From NCBI GenBank assembly GCA_902785605.1, contig CACZZL010000001.1, positions 158,861 through 222,860 of the forward strand: 64,000 nt of DNA, written 5' to 3'. This document shows positions 10,401-17,632 of this stretch, in pieces; within the stretch, counting starts at the first letter, position 1; each line of letters opens with the position of its first letter. The translations under genes were made by a program, and so were the position numbers. Below the pieces are notes generated by a model, which had not been told where the DNA came from, did no database searches, and saw only the letters and a list, made by a program, of their open reading frames with translations. Source of the stretch: an uncultured Bacteroidales bacterium. Lineage in GTDB: Bacteria > Bacteroidota > Bacteroidia > Bacteroidales > Paludibacteraceae.

Positions 10401-10784
10401 GTACTTCATCACCTCACGGCGGCAAGCCGCGTTGTACTCATCGACGCTGATCTTCTTACCGATATCCTCTTTGGTGATGCCGAGCATCTTCTCCACACCC
10501 AACTCAACCGGCAGACCGTGGGTGTCCCAACCGGCTTTACGACGCACCTGATAGCCCTGCATCGTCTTGAACCGGCAGAACGTATCTTTGATCGTACGTG
10601 CCATCACGTGGTGAATACCCGGCATACCGTTCGCCGAAGGGGGACCTTCGAAGAACAGGAACTGCGGATGTCCCTCACGGGTGCTGATACTCTTCTCAAA
10701 CAGGTTTTCTTCTTCCCATTTTGCCAGCACCTCTTTGCTCAGCGCCGGCAAGTTTAATCCTTTGTATTCGTTAAATTTTTTCAT
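7455..10784 (-). CDS. ileS: Isoleucyl-tRNA synthetase
   Basis: A 1109-residue class I synthetase that charges tRNA-Ile. The HIGH-like site is GMPGIHHVMAR within FEGPPSANGMPGIHH near residue 55, the KMSKR loop is NGNKMSKRLGNAVDPFG near residue 669, and the WDTHGLPVE block precedes the CP1 editing domain. Length fits the eukaryote-like IleRS of Bacteroidales. Two micro-repeat clusters lie in frame: FKLKIKNEKLKIGEN near residues 215-228, where the CP1 domain begins, and SAFSGQYSEID near residues 744-752, just before the anticodon-binding domain. Both replace loops that are variable in the family, so the enzyme is probably active. Confidence 0.97.
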   Translation of the reverse strand: MKKFNEYKGLNLPALSKEVLAKWEEENLFEKSISTREGHPQFLFFEGPPSANGMPGIHHVMARTIKDTFCRFKTMQGYQVRRKAGWDTHGLPVELGVEKMLGITKEDIGKKISVDEYNAACRREVMKYTREWTNLTKQMGYWVDLDDPYITYDNKYIETLWYLLKELYKKGYLYKGYTIQPYSPAAGTGLSSHELNQPGCYRDVKDLTCTAKFKLKIKNEKLKIGENTYIIAWTTTPWTLPSNTALCVGPKIDYVEIELESGEHIILAEARLSAYFENANIVARYKGTDLVGLEYEPLFPWVNPGPGAYRVIPGDYVTTEDGTGIVHIAPTFGADDKKVGDAAGVPGLYMQTKNYGPRPMVDFTGKYWNIDDLDPEWVAANVNTELYGKYAGRWVKNAYDPQFTVDGKYDEVAAAKAESLDLHLCLEMKSDGRLLKTEKHVHSYPHCWRTDKPVLYYPLDSWFIQSTKAREDMIALNKTINWQPESTGTGRFGQWLNNLNDWNLSRSRYWGTPLPIWRTEDGQEEICIGSIAELFAEIDKSVKAGFMKANPWPKHVVGDYSKANYDPSVIDLHRPYVDNIVLVSPSGKPMKRELDLIDVWFDSGAMPYAQNHYPFEHADAPRTADFISEGVDQTRGWFFTLHAIHTMIEGTVAYKNVISNGLVLDKNGNKMSKRLGNAVDPFGALDTYGADAVRWYMLTNSSPWENLKFDPEGVDEVRRKFFGTLYNTYGFFALYANVDGWEPSAFSGQYSEIDRWILSKLNSLVKEVTEAYEAYEPTKAGRAISDFVQDDLSNWYVRLNRKRFWGGEMNADKQAAYETLYTCLKTVAQLMAPNAPFYADRLYRDLVGETVHLSNWPKADESLIDLNLERQMYLAQQATSTILSLRKRAEKNVRQPLQKAVIPTPDQETTDALLHVADLIKSEVNVKELVIVPAEQSEIKLVKKIKPQFKVLGKKVGGKMKELAAAITAMSQDDIAKMETDGQFTLLDYTLVPEDVEIITEDMPGWLVANNGILTIALDIELTDELIEEGIARELINRIQNLRKSSGLEITDRIKVSIEDRKEIHNAVLHCNEYIAGQVLATSLQLATDVQGEAVEMDGYNVNIKIEKA
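8528..8556 (-). repeat. Micro-repeat cluster (TTCAG family) inside ileS
   Basis: Coding-strand words GCATTCAGTG, GTCAGTATTCAG and AAATC encode SAFSGQYSEID between the catalytic core and the anticodon-binding domain. Confidence 0.65.
10113..10146 (-). repeat. Micro-repeat cluster (AATTAAAA family) inside ileS
   Basis: Coding strand reads AATTAAAAATTAAAAATG and on in 8-bp steps, giving KLKIKNEKLKI. Its AT-richness contrasts sharply with the flanking ileS sequence. The same words occur in the glycogen synthase gene. Confidence 0.85.
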
Positions 10785-10803
10785 ATATCTGATTCAAAAA
10801 AGT

Positions 10804-10840
10804 CCTTTGTACATTGTACATTGTCTCTTTGTACATTTAT
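10804..10840. repeat. Intergenic micro-repeat cluster (TTGTACA family)
   Basis: TTGTACATTGTACATTG and a further TTTGTACATT fill the 52-bp gap between the C69 gene and ileS and include the C69 stop codon. The same word family is inside aroB (53938-53994). Confidence 0.75.
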
Positions 10841-12543
10841 TCATGTGTAATCTCCGGTGCTACCATCTTAAGGAACGGTTCGGGCAGCGGCAGACGGTTC
10901 GGTCCGCAGCTCTGTCCGTAGGGGTTCCGTTTGAAATCACCGTTCTCTTCCTTACGCTCCTGTCCGTCGAGGAACTTGGTCATCAGGTAGATACCCAGGT
11001 TTTGCCAATCGGCCACCAGGTTCTCTGCCTGCGAGCAGGAGAAAGCGGTGAGGAAAGCACGTGCTTCTTCATCGCTCAGATCGGCCACCTGTGCATCAAT
11101 GCCCGCTGTCTGCGCGTTGAACTTATCGTCCCACACCTGTTGACGTTCGCGGATATGCGGGTACATACGGCTGTACTTGGTGTAGGCCCAGTTGGCTACG
11201 ATGTTAAACGTCCACCATGCGCTGGTCGGGGAGTAGGTGTAACTGTCTCCGTTCCCTTCCGCAAAGCACTCGGGGATGCGGTTGATACAACTGTACATCG
11301 GCGCGTAGCACGAGCAGGCGGCATCATCGACACCGAACCAGAAGATACCATAACGGTTGAAACTGCGCATCTGTGACACGAACGACCAAGCGGTCTGTTG
11401 GGTCGCTGTCGGGCGCTCGTACCAGTATTGGAGCGTGTCCGTACCGTTCACGGCGCACTTGAAGCCCAGACCACCGTAGCGCAGTTTGCTGTTCCACGGA
11501 CCGGCATCGGTGCCTTGGGTGATATCCAGCGGCGTACCTTTGTACTCGTCGCGCATGCACTCTTTGAGATCCTGCGCACTCACTTTGCGGTTCGGAACGA
11601 TCCACAGCGGCATATGCTCGCCTTCGTTCTGACCGGCTGTCTCCCGGAAGGTCTTACCGCTTGCATAATCGAAGTAGCGGTCCATGTCATCGCTGAAATG
11701 GCGGAAGAACGACCATACACGTGCTTCGCATACATAGAGTCCGCTGAAGTCGAATGGGTTGTACGCTGCTTGGAATGAAAAATCCTTGTCAGCACCGCTG
11801 AAGAACCCTTTCTCGCGGGCGAAGGAGATAAGCTCTTTGTCCCACATCCAGTCCCCGTGACATACGCAGTTCAGTTTCTTCTGCAGCCGTTTCTGCTCCG
11901 CCGTCAGTTTGGCTTTGCCTTGGGGCAGGGTTGTTATACGTGCCTGGTTGGCATGACCCGCAATCGCATTGTCCGGAATGCGTACAGCGACCCAGTTAGC
12001 CCCTTTGCGACCGGGACCTTTTCCAATCAGGTCCATGATCCATACCTCGTTCGGGTCACCGATGGAGAACGATTCGCCTTCGGAAGCGTAGCCGTACTCG
12101 TTGACGAGTGTGATCATCCACTCGATGGCTTCGCGGGCCGTCTTACTGCGCTCCAGCGCGATGTAGATGAGACTGCCGTAGTCGACACCCACCGTGTCCC
12201 ACAGCGCTTCGCGACCACCCCAGGTTGTCTCACCGACGGTCACCTGGTGTTCGTTGGTGTTACCCACGACCGAATAGGTGTGTGCTACCTGCGGGATCTG
12301 CCCCTGTTCACGACCGGTGTCCCAGTCTTTGACGGTGCGCATCGCTCCTTCGGGATAGTCCGCTGCGGGAGCAAAATGCAGAAAACCGTACATGCCGTAC
12401 GAGTCCGCTGCGTAAGATATCATTGTACTGCCGTCCGCCGACGCCTCTTTGCCGACGAGGAAGTTGGTACAGGCCTGTACAGGCGAAAGGTTATAGGCGA
12501 GAGGCGAGAGGAGCAGCAGGGCTGCTAAGATATATTTTTTCAT
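10837..12543 (-). CDS. C69 family dipeptidase (PepD-like)
   Basis: A 568-residue secreted N-terminal-nucleophile peptidase. The signal peptide MKKYILAALLLLSPLAYNLS is followed by VQACTNFLVGKEASADGS. The Cys of ACTNFLVGK is the expected catalytic nucleophile exposed by cleavage, as in the C69/PepD family that hydrolyses dipeptides. Further family blocks include WIMDLIGKGPGRKGANWVAV. The chosen ATG overlaps the glycogen synthase stop (ATGA); an upstream in-frame extension runs inside that gene and is rejected. The hydrophobic core of the signal (LSPLAYNLSP) is encoded by a micro-repeat cluster at 12481-12511. Confidence 0.92.
   Translation of the reverse strand: MKKYILAALLLLSPLAYNLSPVQACTNFLVGKEASADGSTMISYAADSYGMYGFLHFAPAADYPEGAMRTVKDWDTGREQGQIPQVAHTYSVVGNTNEHQVTVGETTWGGREALWDTVGVDYGSLIYIALERSKTAREAIEWMITLVNEYGYASEGESFSIGDPNEVWIMDLIGKGPGRKGANWVAVRIPDNAIAGHANQARITTLPQGKAKLTAEQKRLQKKLNCVCHGDWMWDKELISFAREKGFFSGADKDFSFQAAYNPFDFSGLYVCEARVWSFFRHFSDDMDRYFDYASGKTFRETAGQNEGEHMPLWIVPNRKVSAQDLKECMRDEYKGTPLDITQGTDAGPWNSKLRYGGLGFKCAVNGTDTLQYWYERPTATQQTAWSFVSQMRSFNRYGIFWFGVDDAACSCYAPMYSCINRIPECFAEGNGDSYTYSPTSAWWTFNIVANWAYTKYSRMYPHIRERQQVWDDKFNAQTAGIDAQVADLSDEEARAFLTAFSCSQAENLVADWQNLGIYLMTKFLDGQERKEENGDFKRNPYGQSCGPNRLPLPEPFLKMVAPEITHE
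12481..12511 (-). repeat. Micro-repeat cluster (GGCGAAAGG family, antisense) forming a signal peptide
   Basis: Plus strand shows GGCGAAAGG, TTATAGGCGA, GAGGCGAGAGG. Read on the minus strand this gives LSPLAYNLSP, the h-region of the C69 signal peptide. The same family read on its other strand gives KANGERL-type peptides elsewhere. Confidence 0.8.
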
Positions 12544-14108
12544 AATAGTCTTGGGTTTTGAAGTTCGTTGATTCGTTTGTCTCGTTTTTTCAATGCGATG
12601 TCGTAGGCCTGGCGGTAGTACTTGAAGAAATGCTTCCAATCGGCTTTCTTGGCGACTGCTTCGGCTTCCTTACGTGCCCGCGCTTTGTCTTCTTTCGACA
12701 GACGGTCAAAGCGCAGCAGGTCCTCGGCGATGTGGTCTGCCACCTCGTCGAAGTTAGAGTCATTACGCTTAATGACGATCACACCGTACTGATCTTTCTG
12801 TTGCGCTGCCCATACACCGAAACCGGTCAACGAGGTCGTGATGGTCGGTACATGGAACGCACAGGACTCCAGCGGTGTGTATCCCCATGGTTCGTAGTAG
12901 GACGGGAACACGCTCACGTCCATTCCGATAAGCAGGTCGTAATAGGTCTTGCCGAACAGCGGGTCATGACCGTCCAGGTAATAGGGAACGAACACGGCGC
13001 TCACCCGGCCTTTGCGGGACGGGGCGCGGTCGAGGTAAGGGATCATGACGAACGCAATCACTTCGCGCTCCAGTTGCTGGCTGTGGTAGATCTTCTGTGC
13101 CAACTTATCCAGCGCGGCAGCGAACACGTCGATACCTTTGTTCTTCCACTCCAGCCGGCCGGAGATGCACACGAACAGGGCGTTCTCGGGTACGACACCG
13201 CCGAGCTGTTCGCCGGCCACCTTACGCAGTACTTCGCGTGCTTCGGCACGTTTGAGATCGAAGTCTTTGCCTTTGGGCACGTAGGTCGGTTCGAATCCGT
13301 TCGGGGTGACGATATCAACAGGTTTGTCGAGCAGCTGCTTGCACTCGCGTGCTGTGATGTCACTCACGGTCGTGAAGCAGTCGGCATGCTGCGCAGCCTG
13401 TTTTTCTACGGAGTGCTTGCTGACCATGTTCAGTTCGTACGCCATCTGGTCCCCGTTGTACCCTTCGAAATAGTCGTACAGCGGTTTGCCGTTGCCGGCT
13501 ATCGAACGACCGATACCGGTGGCATGGGTGGTGAACAGGGTCGCGATCTGCGGACAGTGGTCTTGCAGGTAGAAGATCGAGAACGCCGTCTGCCATTCGT
13601 TGGCATGCATGCAGAACTGCGGAGCACGGGATTTTTTAATTTTTAATTTTTCATTTTTCATTATCCAGTGGTACAGACTCTCCATCACCATGCCGGCTGC
13701 GTAGCCGAACAGGCAGGACTCGTCGTAGTCGCCGTAGGCGGCATGACTCTGCACTTGGAACTTATCCCATGCCCAGGCGTAGATCTCGTCCTTGTGCGCC
13801 CACAGCGCATCGAACTTAAGCAGGATAGCAATCGGTTCTCCCGGCACCATCCAACGACCGATTCGGACAGGGATGTCTTCTTTCAACTTTCCACTTTCAA
13901 CTTTCCACTTTTTGAGAAGATCGCGATCTTCTCGAAAATAGATATCACTATGGTCTCCGAAGTCGGGACCGAAGAAGAACACTTTGTCGGGGTGTTCAGC
14001 TTGCATGGAAGCGGCACGGGTGCTCAGTACGGCATAGATACCGCCTACGCGGTTGCACACTTCCCATGAGGTTTCAAATATATAATCCGGTGTATTCATT
14101 TTCATCAT
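12540..14108 (-). CDS. Glycogen/starch synthase, GT3-like
   Basis: A 522-residue glycosyltransferase that should extend alpha-1,4-glucan. The N-terminus MNTPDYIFETSWEVCNRVGG holds the nucleotide-sugar-binding VGGIY motif of glycogen synthases. The FFGPDFGDH block, ANEWQTAFSIFYLQ, and the C-terminal PSYYEPWGYTPLESCAFHVP are those of the Bacteroidales GT3-like synthase. Two micro-repeat clusters are in frame: KKWKVESGKLKEDIPVRIGR near residue 70 and MKNEKLKIKKSRAP near residue 155. Start choice among MMKMN is uncertain by three codons because the whole 5' leader is a GATGAAA repeat. It is coupled to the C69 gene by ATGA. Confidence 0.93.
   Translation of the reverse strand: MMKMNTPDYIFETSWEVCNRVGGIYAVLSTRAASMQAEHPDKVFFFGPDFGDHSDIYFREDRDLLKKWKVESGKLKEDIPVRIGRWMVPGEPIAILLKFDALWAHKDEIYAWAWDKFQVQSHAAYGDYDESCLFGYAAGMVMESLYHWIMKNEKLKIKKSRAPQFCMHANEWQTAFSIFYLQDHCPQIATLFTTHATGIGRSIAGNGKPLYDYFEGYNGDQMAYELNMVSKHSVEKQAAQHADCFTTVSDITARECKQLLDKPVDIVTPNGFEPTYVPKGKDFDLKRAEAREVLRKVAGEQLGGVVPENALFVCISGRLEWKNKGIDVFAAALDKLAQKIYHSQQLEREVIAFVMIPYLDRAPSRKGRVSAVFVPYYLDGHDPLFGKTYYDLLIGMDVSVFPSYYEPWGYTPLESCAFHVPTITTSLTGFGVWAAQQKDQYGVIVIKRNDSNFDEVADHIAEDLLRFDRLSKEDKARARKEAEAVAKKADWKHFFKYYRQAYDIALKKRDKRINELQNPRLL
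13632..13663 (-). repeat. Micro-repeat cluster (AATGAAAA/AATTAAAA family) inside glycogen synthase
   Basis: Coding strand AATGAAAAATGAAAAATTAA continues in 8-bp steps and gives KNEKLKIKK. It is the same family as in ileS (10113-10146). Confidence 0.8.
13880..13913 (-). repeat. Micro-repeat cluster (AAGTTGAAAGTGGAA family) inside glycogen synthase
   Basis: Coding-strand words GTGGAAAGTTGAAA recur and encode WKVESGKLKE. The same words are in the SDR epimerase gene (58730-58762). Confidence 0.8.
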
Positions 14109-14134
14109 TCATCTTTCATCTTTCATCTTTCATC
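14101..14134 (-). repeat. Micro-repeat cluster (GATGAAA family) at the glycogen synthase start
   Basis: Coding strand is GATGAAAGATGAAAGATGAA running into ATGATGAAAATG. It spans the stop of the PKD lipoprotein and the start of glycogen synthase, so several ATGs compete as initiators. Confidence 0.75.
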
Positions 14135-15137
14135 TCACCTCATTATCCAACGCCAACTTGGTAGCGCCGGTCATAGCATTGACACGGGTGGGGGTAGAAA
14201 CGAACTTGTTGTTGTCCGAACCGATGAACGGCATGTACCATATACCCTCGTCGTTTGCCCAGTAGATACGGTTGTCAAAATAGGTGTCGAGCACCATGGC
14301 CCAGCACGGGCGCTCGTCGATGAGCACGATGTTCGCGCCGTCGATGTTGGCTACCCACAGACCGTCCGCACGGAAGTATATCTTGCGGTTCGCGATATGG
14401 AAGCCCTCAATGGTGGGGAACAGCTCCTGCAGTTCAGACAGGTAAAAATCATATCCGTTGTAGGTCTGCATGGTGTCCTGTTCGGCATCGAGCAAGTCCT
14501 TGGCACTGTCGTCCAACTGCGCCTCCTCGGCCCGTTCGCCGAAGATACGCTGACGGTAATAGCCCATCGGGGAACGGATCAGCAGCGAGTTCGTCTCGCG
14601 GTCCAGGATAGGGACTGTCTTGGTGATGACGGTCGTCTCGTTGTTCATCGTCAGGCGCAGCGTCACTTCCGCTTCGCCCTCTTCGGTGAAGTAGCCCGTG
14701 ACCGAACTGCCGGTTGTGGTGACGACCGAATCCGGGAACTCCCATTCGTACGTGATGGTGTAGTTGTACGGGTTATACACATTCGCTTCGAACGTGTAGT
14801 CCTCGTAGATGAAGAACACGCTGTCCACGCAGGTGAAGGTCGGGATGGTGTCGTACACCGTGATATCTGCGGTCTTGGTGAGGGATTTTTTCTTGTCTAC
14901 CTTGAGGGTTACGATGTAGTTACCCGGTTTCTTATACACATGTGAAGGGTTCTTCAGCGTGGACGTCACGCCGTCGCCGAAGGTCCACTCCCATTCCTCA
15001 CCGGCGGAACTCAGGTTAGAGAACGCGACCGATTGTCCGGCACGCGGTTCGGTGGGGCTGTACGTGAAGTTCACATCGACCTTCTTACAAGCGATCGCTG
15101 CGAAGCAGAGTGTCAATAATAGAATTGTTTTTTTCAT
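14130..15137 (-). CDS. PKD-domain lipoprotein
   Basis: A 335-residue exported protein. MKKTILLLTLCFAAIACKK is a lipoprotein signal with lipobox AIAC. Residues ~22-95 form a PKD domain with the hallmark GEEWEWTFGDGVTSTLKNPS and YVVTL-like strand (NYIVTLKVDKK). A second PKD-like stretch with YEWEFPDSVVTTTG follows. The C-terminal half (LDTYFDNRIYWANDEGIWYM) resembles beta-propeller NHL/LDL-receptor YWTD strands, suggesting a surface binding protein. The 5' end overlaps miaA; the start used is the ATG five codons inside a longer open frame, because it begins the signal peptide. Confidence 0.85.
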   Translation of the reverse strand: MKKTILLLTLCFAAIACKKVDVNFTYSPTEPRAGQSVAFSNLSSAGEEWEWTFGDGVTSTLKNPSHVYKKPGNYIVTLKVDKKKSLTKTADITVYDTIPTFTCVDSVFFIYEDYTFEANVYNPYNYTITYEWEFPDSVVTTTGSSVTGYFTEEGEAEVTLRLTMNNETTVITKTVPILDRETNSLLIRSPMGYYRQRIFGERAEEAQLDDSAKDLLDAEQDTMQTYNGYDFYLSELQELFPTIEGFHIANRKIYFRADGLWVANIDGANIVLIDERPCWAMVLDTYFDNRIYWANDEGIWYMPFIGSDNNKFVSTPTRVNAMTGATKLALDNEVR

Positions 15138-16026
15138 AATCATCTTTGGCATTGAGCCAATGTATTTCTTTGTCGCGTCGGAACCAAGTCAATTGTCGCT
15201 TGGCGTAATGACGCGTGTTTTGTTGTATGAGTTCAATAGCGCGGTTCAGATCGTACTCGCCGTCGAAGTAGGCGAACAGCTCTTTGTACCCGACTGTCTG
15301 CAGGCTGTTGAGGTGCCGTTTGGCATAGACCCGCCGTGCCTCGTCCACCAGTCCGTCGTCGATCATCTGCAGCACGCGGCGGTTGATGCGGTCGTATAAC
15401 TCTTCCCGCGGCCGGTCGAGCCCGATCTTGAGGATGCGGAATGGCCGTTCTTTCTTTAGCCTCTCGCCATTAGCCTTTAGCCGGAGCAGACTTGAGTATG
15501 CGACTCCTGTCGTCAGGCATAACTCGACGCAGTGCATCAGCCGGGCAGGGTTGTTTTGGTCCACCTGTTCCCAATAAACCGGATCGAGGCGTTGTACTTC
15601 CTCTTGCAACCACTTTAGCCCTTCGCCATTAGCCTTTAGCCCCTTCGCCCTCACGTCGTTTCGTATCTCTGCCGGTACGGCAGGCAGGTCGTCCAGTCCG
15701 TTGCAGACGGCATCGGCGTAGAGCATCGATCCTCCGGTCATGACCAGCACGTCGTGGGTTGCAAACAGCTGCTCCATGAGCGCCAGCGCATCCCGCTCGT
15801 ACTGCCCCGCGTTATAATCCTCTTCCAATGCGCGCGTGCCTACGAACCAGTGTTGCGCGCGCGTAAGTTCTTCCGGGGTCGGAGCTGCCGTGCCGATAGG
15901 GATATCACGGTACACCTGACGGCTGTCGCAGTTGAGTATCGGACATCCGTACCGCTCCGCCACACCCAACGATAGTTCCGTCTTTCCGACCCCCGTCGGT
16001 CCTACTATGAGCAGAAGAGTTTTCAG
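15085..16026 (-). CDS. miaA: tRNA dimethylallyltransferase
   Basis: The enzyme prenylates A37 of tRNAs reading UNN codons. The P-loop GPTGVGKTELS and the DSRQVYRDIPIGTAAPT block are intact, as are KKERPFRILKIGLDRPREEL and the C-terminal YAKRQLTWFRRD. The P-loop lies upstream of the first ATG in this frame, so the start must be further out. The only candidate after an in-frame TGA is CTG at 16026, giving 313 residues, which is a normal length. That CTG is part of a TTCAG micro-repeat. Two more clusters are in frame (KGLKANGEGLKW and RLKANGERLKKERPF). The 3' end overlaps the PKD lipoprotein. Confidence 0.92.
   Translation of the reverse strand: MKTLLLIVGPTGVGKTELSLGVAERYGCPILNCDSRQVYRDIPIGTAAPTPEELTRAQHWFVGTRALEEDYNAGQYERDALALMEQLFATHDVLVMTGGSMLYADAVCNGLDDLPAVPAEIRNDVRAKGLKANGEGLKWLQEEVQRLDPVYWEQVDQNNPARLMHCVELCLTTGVAYSSLLRLKANGERLKKERPFRILKIGLDRPREELYDRINRRVLQMIDDGLVDEARRVYAKRHLNSLQTVGYKELFAYFDGEYDLNRAIELIQQNTRHYAKRQLTWFRRDKEIHWLNAKDDYEKNNSIIDTLLRSDRL
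15454..15482 (-). repeat. Micro-repeat cluster (GGCTAAAGGCTAATGG family) inside miaA, copy 1
   Basis: Coding strand GGCTAAAGGCTAATGGCGAG continues to GGCTAAAGAA and encodes LKANGERLKK directly before the conserved KERPFRILKIGL block. Confidence 0.85.
15612..15650 (-). repeat. Micro-repeat cluster (GGCTAAAGGCTAATGG family) inside miaA, copy 2
   Basis: Coding strand words GGCGAAGG, GGCTAAAGGCTAATGG and CGAAGGGCTAAAG encode AKGLKANGEGLK, in a helical loop of the insertion domain that varies in the family. Confidence 0.85.
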
Positions 16027-16049
16027 TGTTCAGTATTCAGTGTTCAGTC
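16021..16049 (-). repeat. Micro-repeat cluster (ACTGAA family) at the miaA start
   Basis: Minus strand runs ACTGAACACTGAATACTGAA, then CACTGAAAAC, directly into the miaA P-loop codons. It supplies both the in-frame TGA and the presumed CTG start, and reaches the stop of the upstream gene. Confidence 0.8.
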
Positions 16050-16600
16050 TAAAACATTGTTCCGTCATCAAAACTCAGGTCTTGGAAACCATCGTAGTCG
16101 ATGTCACCCAGGTCGTACTCGTCTTTGAACTCGTCGTTGAACTCAAAATCATCATCCCCGCCTTTGCTGCCTAAACCGGCCATGGGATCATCGGACTTGA
16201 GTTGCTTCGGTGCTTTGCCTTTGCTCTCCACGCACTCGACACCGTTCATACTACCCGGTTTGATCTCACGGAGCGAACCGAAGAAATAGCGCTCGAACAT
16301 CGGGTCGAAGATGTAGATGAGACGTTGACCCTGCTCCTCAATGAGGTCGGACAGACGTGTCTCGTTCATCACCATGTTGTCGTACTCGAAGTTCGAATCC
16401 ATCTCCACGAGCGTCACTTCCTGTCCTTTCTCCCATTCGTCGTTGCACAGGAAGAACGACGTCATCTGATCATCGGGATAGCCGACACTCTTCAGAATAG
16501 CCTCATGCAGCTCCAGGAACGTAGCGTCTGCGTCGGCTTCAAACACGCGGCGGAAGTTCGGATCCCCTTCCTCACACGAAAAAGTAAATCTGTAAATCAT
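16049..16600 (-). CDS. PRiA4 ORF-3-like (IS1096 TnpR-like) family protein
   Basis: A 183-residue acidic protein. The N-terminal ~130 residues (MIYRFTFSCEEGDPNFRRVF, FLELHEAILKSVGYPDDQM, SFFLCNDEWEKGQEVTL) match the ferredoxin-like PRiA4_ORF3 fold that is common, with unknown function, beside miaA in Bacteroidales. The tail is low-complexity and Asp-rich (GGDDDFEFNDEFKDEYDLGD), probably disordered. There is no evidence that it is transposon-borne here; the family name is historical. It lies 12 bp after the PCMD-like gene and 22 bp before miaA, so it is co-transcribed. Confidence 0.8.
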   Translation of the reverse strand: MIYRFTFSCEEGDPNFRRVFEADADATFLELHEAILKSVGYPDDQMTSFFLCNDEWEKGQEVTLVEMDSNFEYDNMVMNETRLSDLIEEQGQRLIYIFDPMFERYFFGSLREIKPGSMNGVECVESKGKAPKQLKSDDPMAGLGSKGGDDDFEFNDEFKDEYDLGDIDYDGFQDLSFDDGTMF

Positions 16601-16612
16601 ATGGTTGTTGTT

Positions 16613-17548
16613 TTAATATTCCATTCCTATATTATCGACCCACACGGTGTTACCCGGGCAGCCGGTGAAAGGCAGTTGGCAGCCGGAAGAGATCTGTACG
16701 ATGGCGTGTGTCGGTTGCAGGTCACCCCGCCAACCGATCTCCTCGATGCAGACCATCTTGCCTCTGCTGTTCCGTGCCTTGAACCGGTCGTTGCACAGCA
16801 CGCTCCACGGCTGGTCAGCCCCCTTGGGCAGTTCGCCGTAGATGACCGGCACCCGGTGGGCATCAACCCAGCCCGTGGTGGACGTGCGGATATACTCGGT
16901 CGCGGTGCCCACACGGTAGGCGTAGATATGTCCTTTCTCTTCCCATCGGTACTGCAGCACCAGCACGATCTGTCCGGCGTCGCGGCCTTCCACTTTCTTC
17001 ACCTTGCGTGACGCTGAGGCTTTGAGGATGGTGCCGTTCTTGATGACCGCTTTGTAGTCGAGCACCAGCGCTTGGGGACGTTTGGTGAACGGCATACCCA
17101 TGTTAATGGCCGAGTTGGGGTTGGAACTGTGTGCCAGCGTGACGGGGTCAGCCAGGATACCGGTGTAGATACTGCCGGTGACCAGTGCGTTGAGGCGCAT
17201 CGTCCCGGCGTGCACGGTGTCCAGACGTGTCTCCATACGGCAGCAGTAGCCGTCACCCCGTTTCTCCGGCACGACACTCACCGACACTTTGGTGATGCCC
17301 ATGGCTTGCGCCAGGGCGTTGCCCGAACTCCAGGGCGAGTTCTTGCAGCGGGTGTATTGGGTGCCGTACACGGTGTCCGTCGGGGCGATCATATACAGTG
17401 CTTTGGTGCTTCCGCCCAAGAATCCCGATTCGGTGATATAGCGTACTGTCCAGGTCTCAAAATTGCCATAAGGCAACAGCTCGATCTGCTGTGCCCCAGC
17501 GCTCATTGCCAAGCCCAAAAGGGCTATTATCCAAACACTCTTTTTCAT
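16613..17548 (-). CDS. Exported PCMD-like (putative carbohydrate-binding) protein
   Basis: A 311-residue secreted protein with signal MKKSVWIIALLGLAMSAGAQ cut before QIELLPYGNFETW. GNFETW near the start, YTRCKNSPWSSGNALA, and a late jelly-roll-like region ending TVWVDNIGMEY resemble PCMD-domain proteins of Bacteroidota, a beta-sandwich linked to glycan binding. The assignment rests on this pattern only. It is the first gene of the long minus-strand operon and follows a clear TATCTTTG promoter 20 bp upstream of its ATG. Confidence 0.7.
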   Translation of the reverse strand: MKKSVWIIALLGLAMSAGAQQIELLPYGNFETWTVRYITESGFLGGSTKALYMIAPTDTVYGTQYTRCKNSPWSSGNALAQAMGITKVSVSVVPEKRGDGYCCRMETRLDTVHAGTMRLNALVTGSIYTGILADPVTLAHSSNPNSAINMGMPFTKRPQALVLDYKAVIKNGTILKASASRKVKKVEGRDAGQIVLVLQYRWEEKGHIYAYRVGTATEYIRTSTTGWVDAHRVPVIYGELPKGADQPWSVLCNDRFKARNSRGKMVCIEEIGWRGDLQPTHAIVQISSGCQLPFTGCPGNTVWVDNIGMEY

Positions 17549-17567
17549 CTTTTCACAAAATAGCGTG

Positions 17568-17575
17568 CAAAGATA
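17568..17575 (-). promoter_or_regulatory. Bacteroidota -7 element, promoter of the minus-strand operon
   Basis: Minus strand reads TATCTTTG (consensus TAnnTTTG) 20 bp before the PCMD-like start. It probably drives transcription of the whole run to 1366. Confidence 0.75.
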
Positions 17576-17632
17576 GTGTTTTTTTTTGATATACGCAAGA
17601 TTTTAATAAAAAATTATTAAAATATTCGTTAT

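Noticed and set aside
10837-12639. Longer form of the C69 dipeptidase starting at 12639
   Set aside because: The additional 32 residues overlap glycogen synthase codons and precede an obvious signal peptide; the ATG at 12543 forms a normal ATGA overlap.
15085-15969. miaA starting at the ATG at 15969
   Set aside because: This omits the P-loop GPTGVGKTELS, which is encoded in frame just upstream and is essential for the enzyme.
16049-16600. Transposon resolvase suggested by the IS1096 TnpR family name
   Set aside because: The protein is a PRiA4_ORF3-like domain in a conserved position by miaA with no recombinase motifs or element ends.
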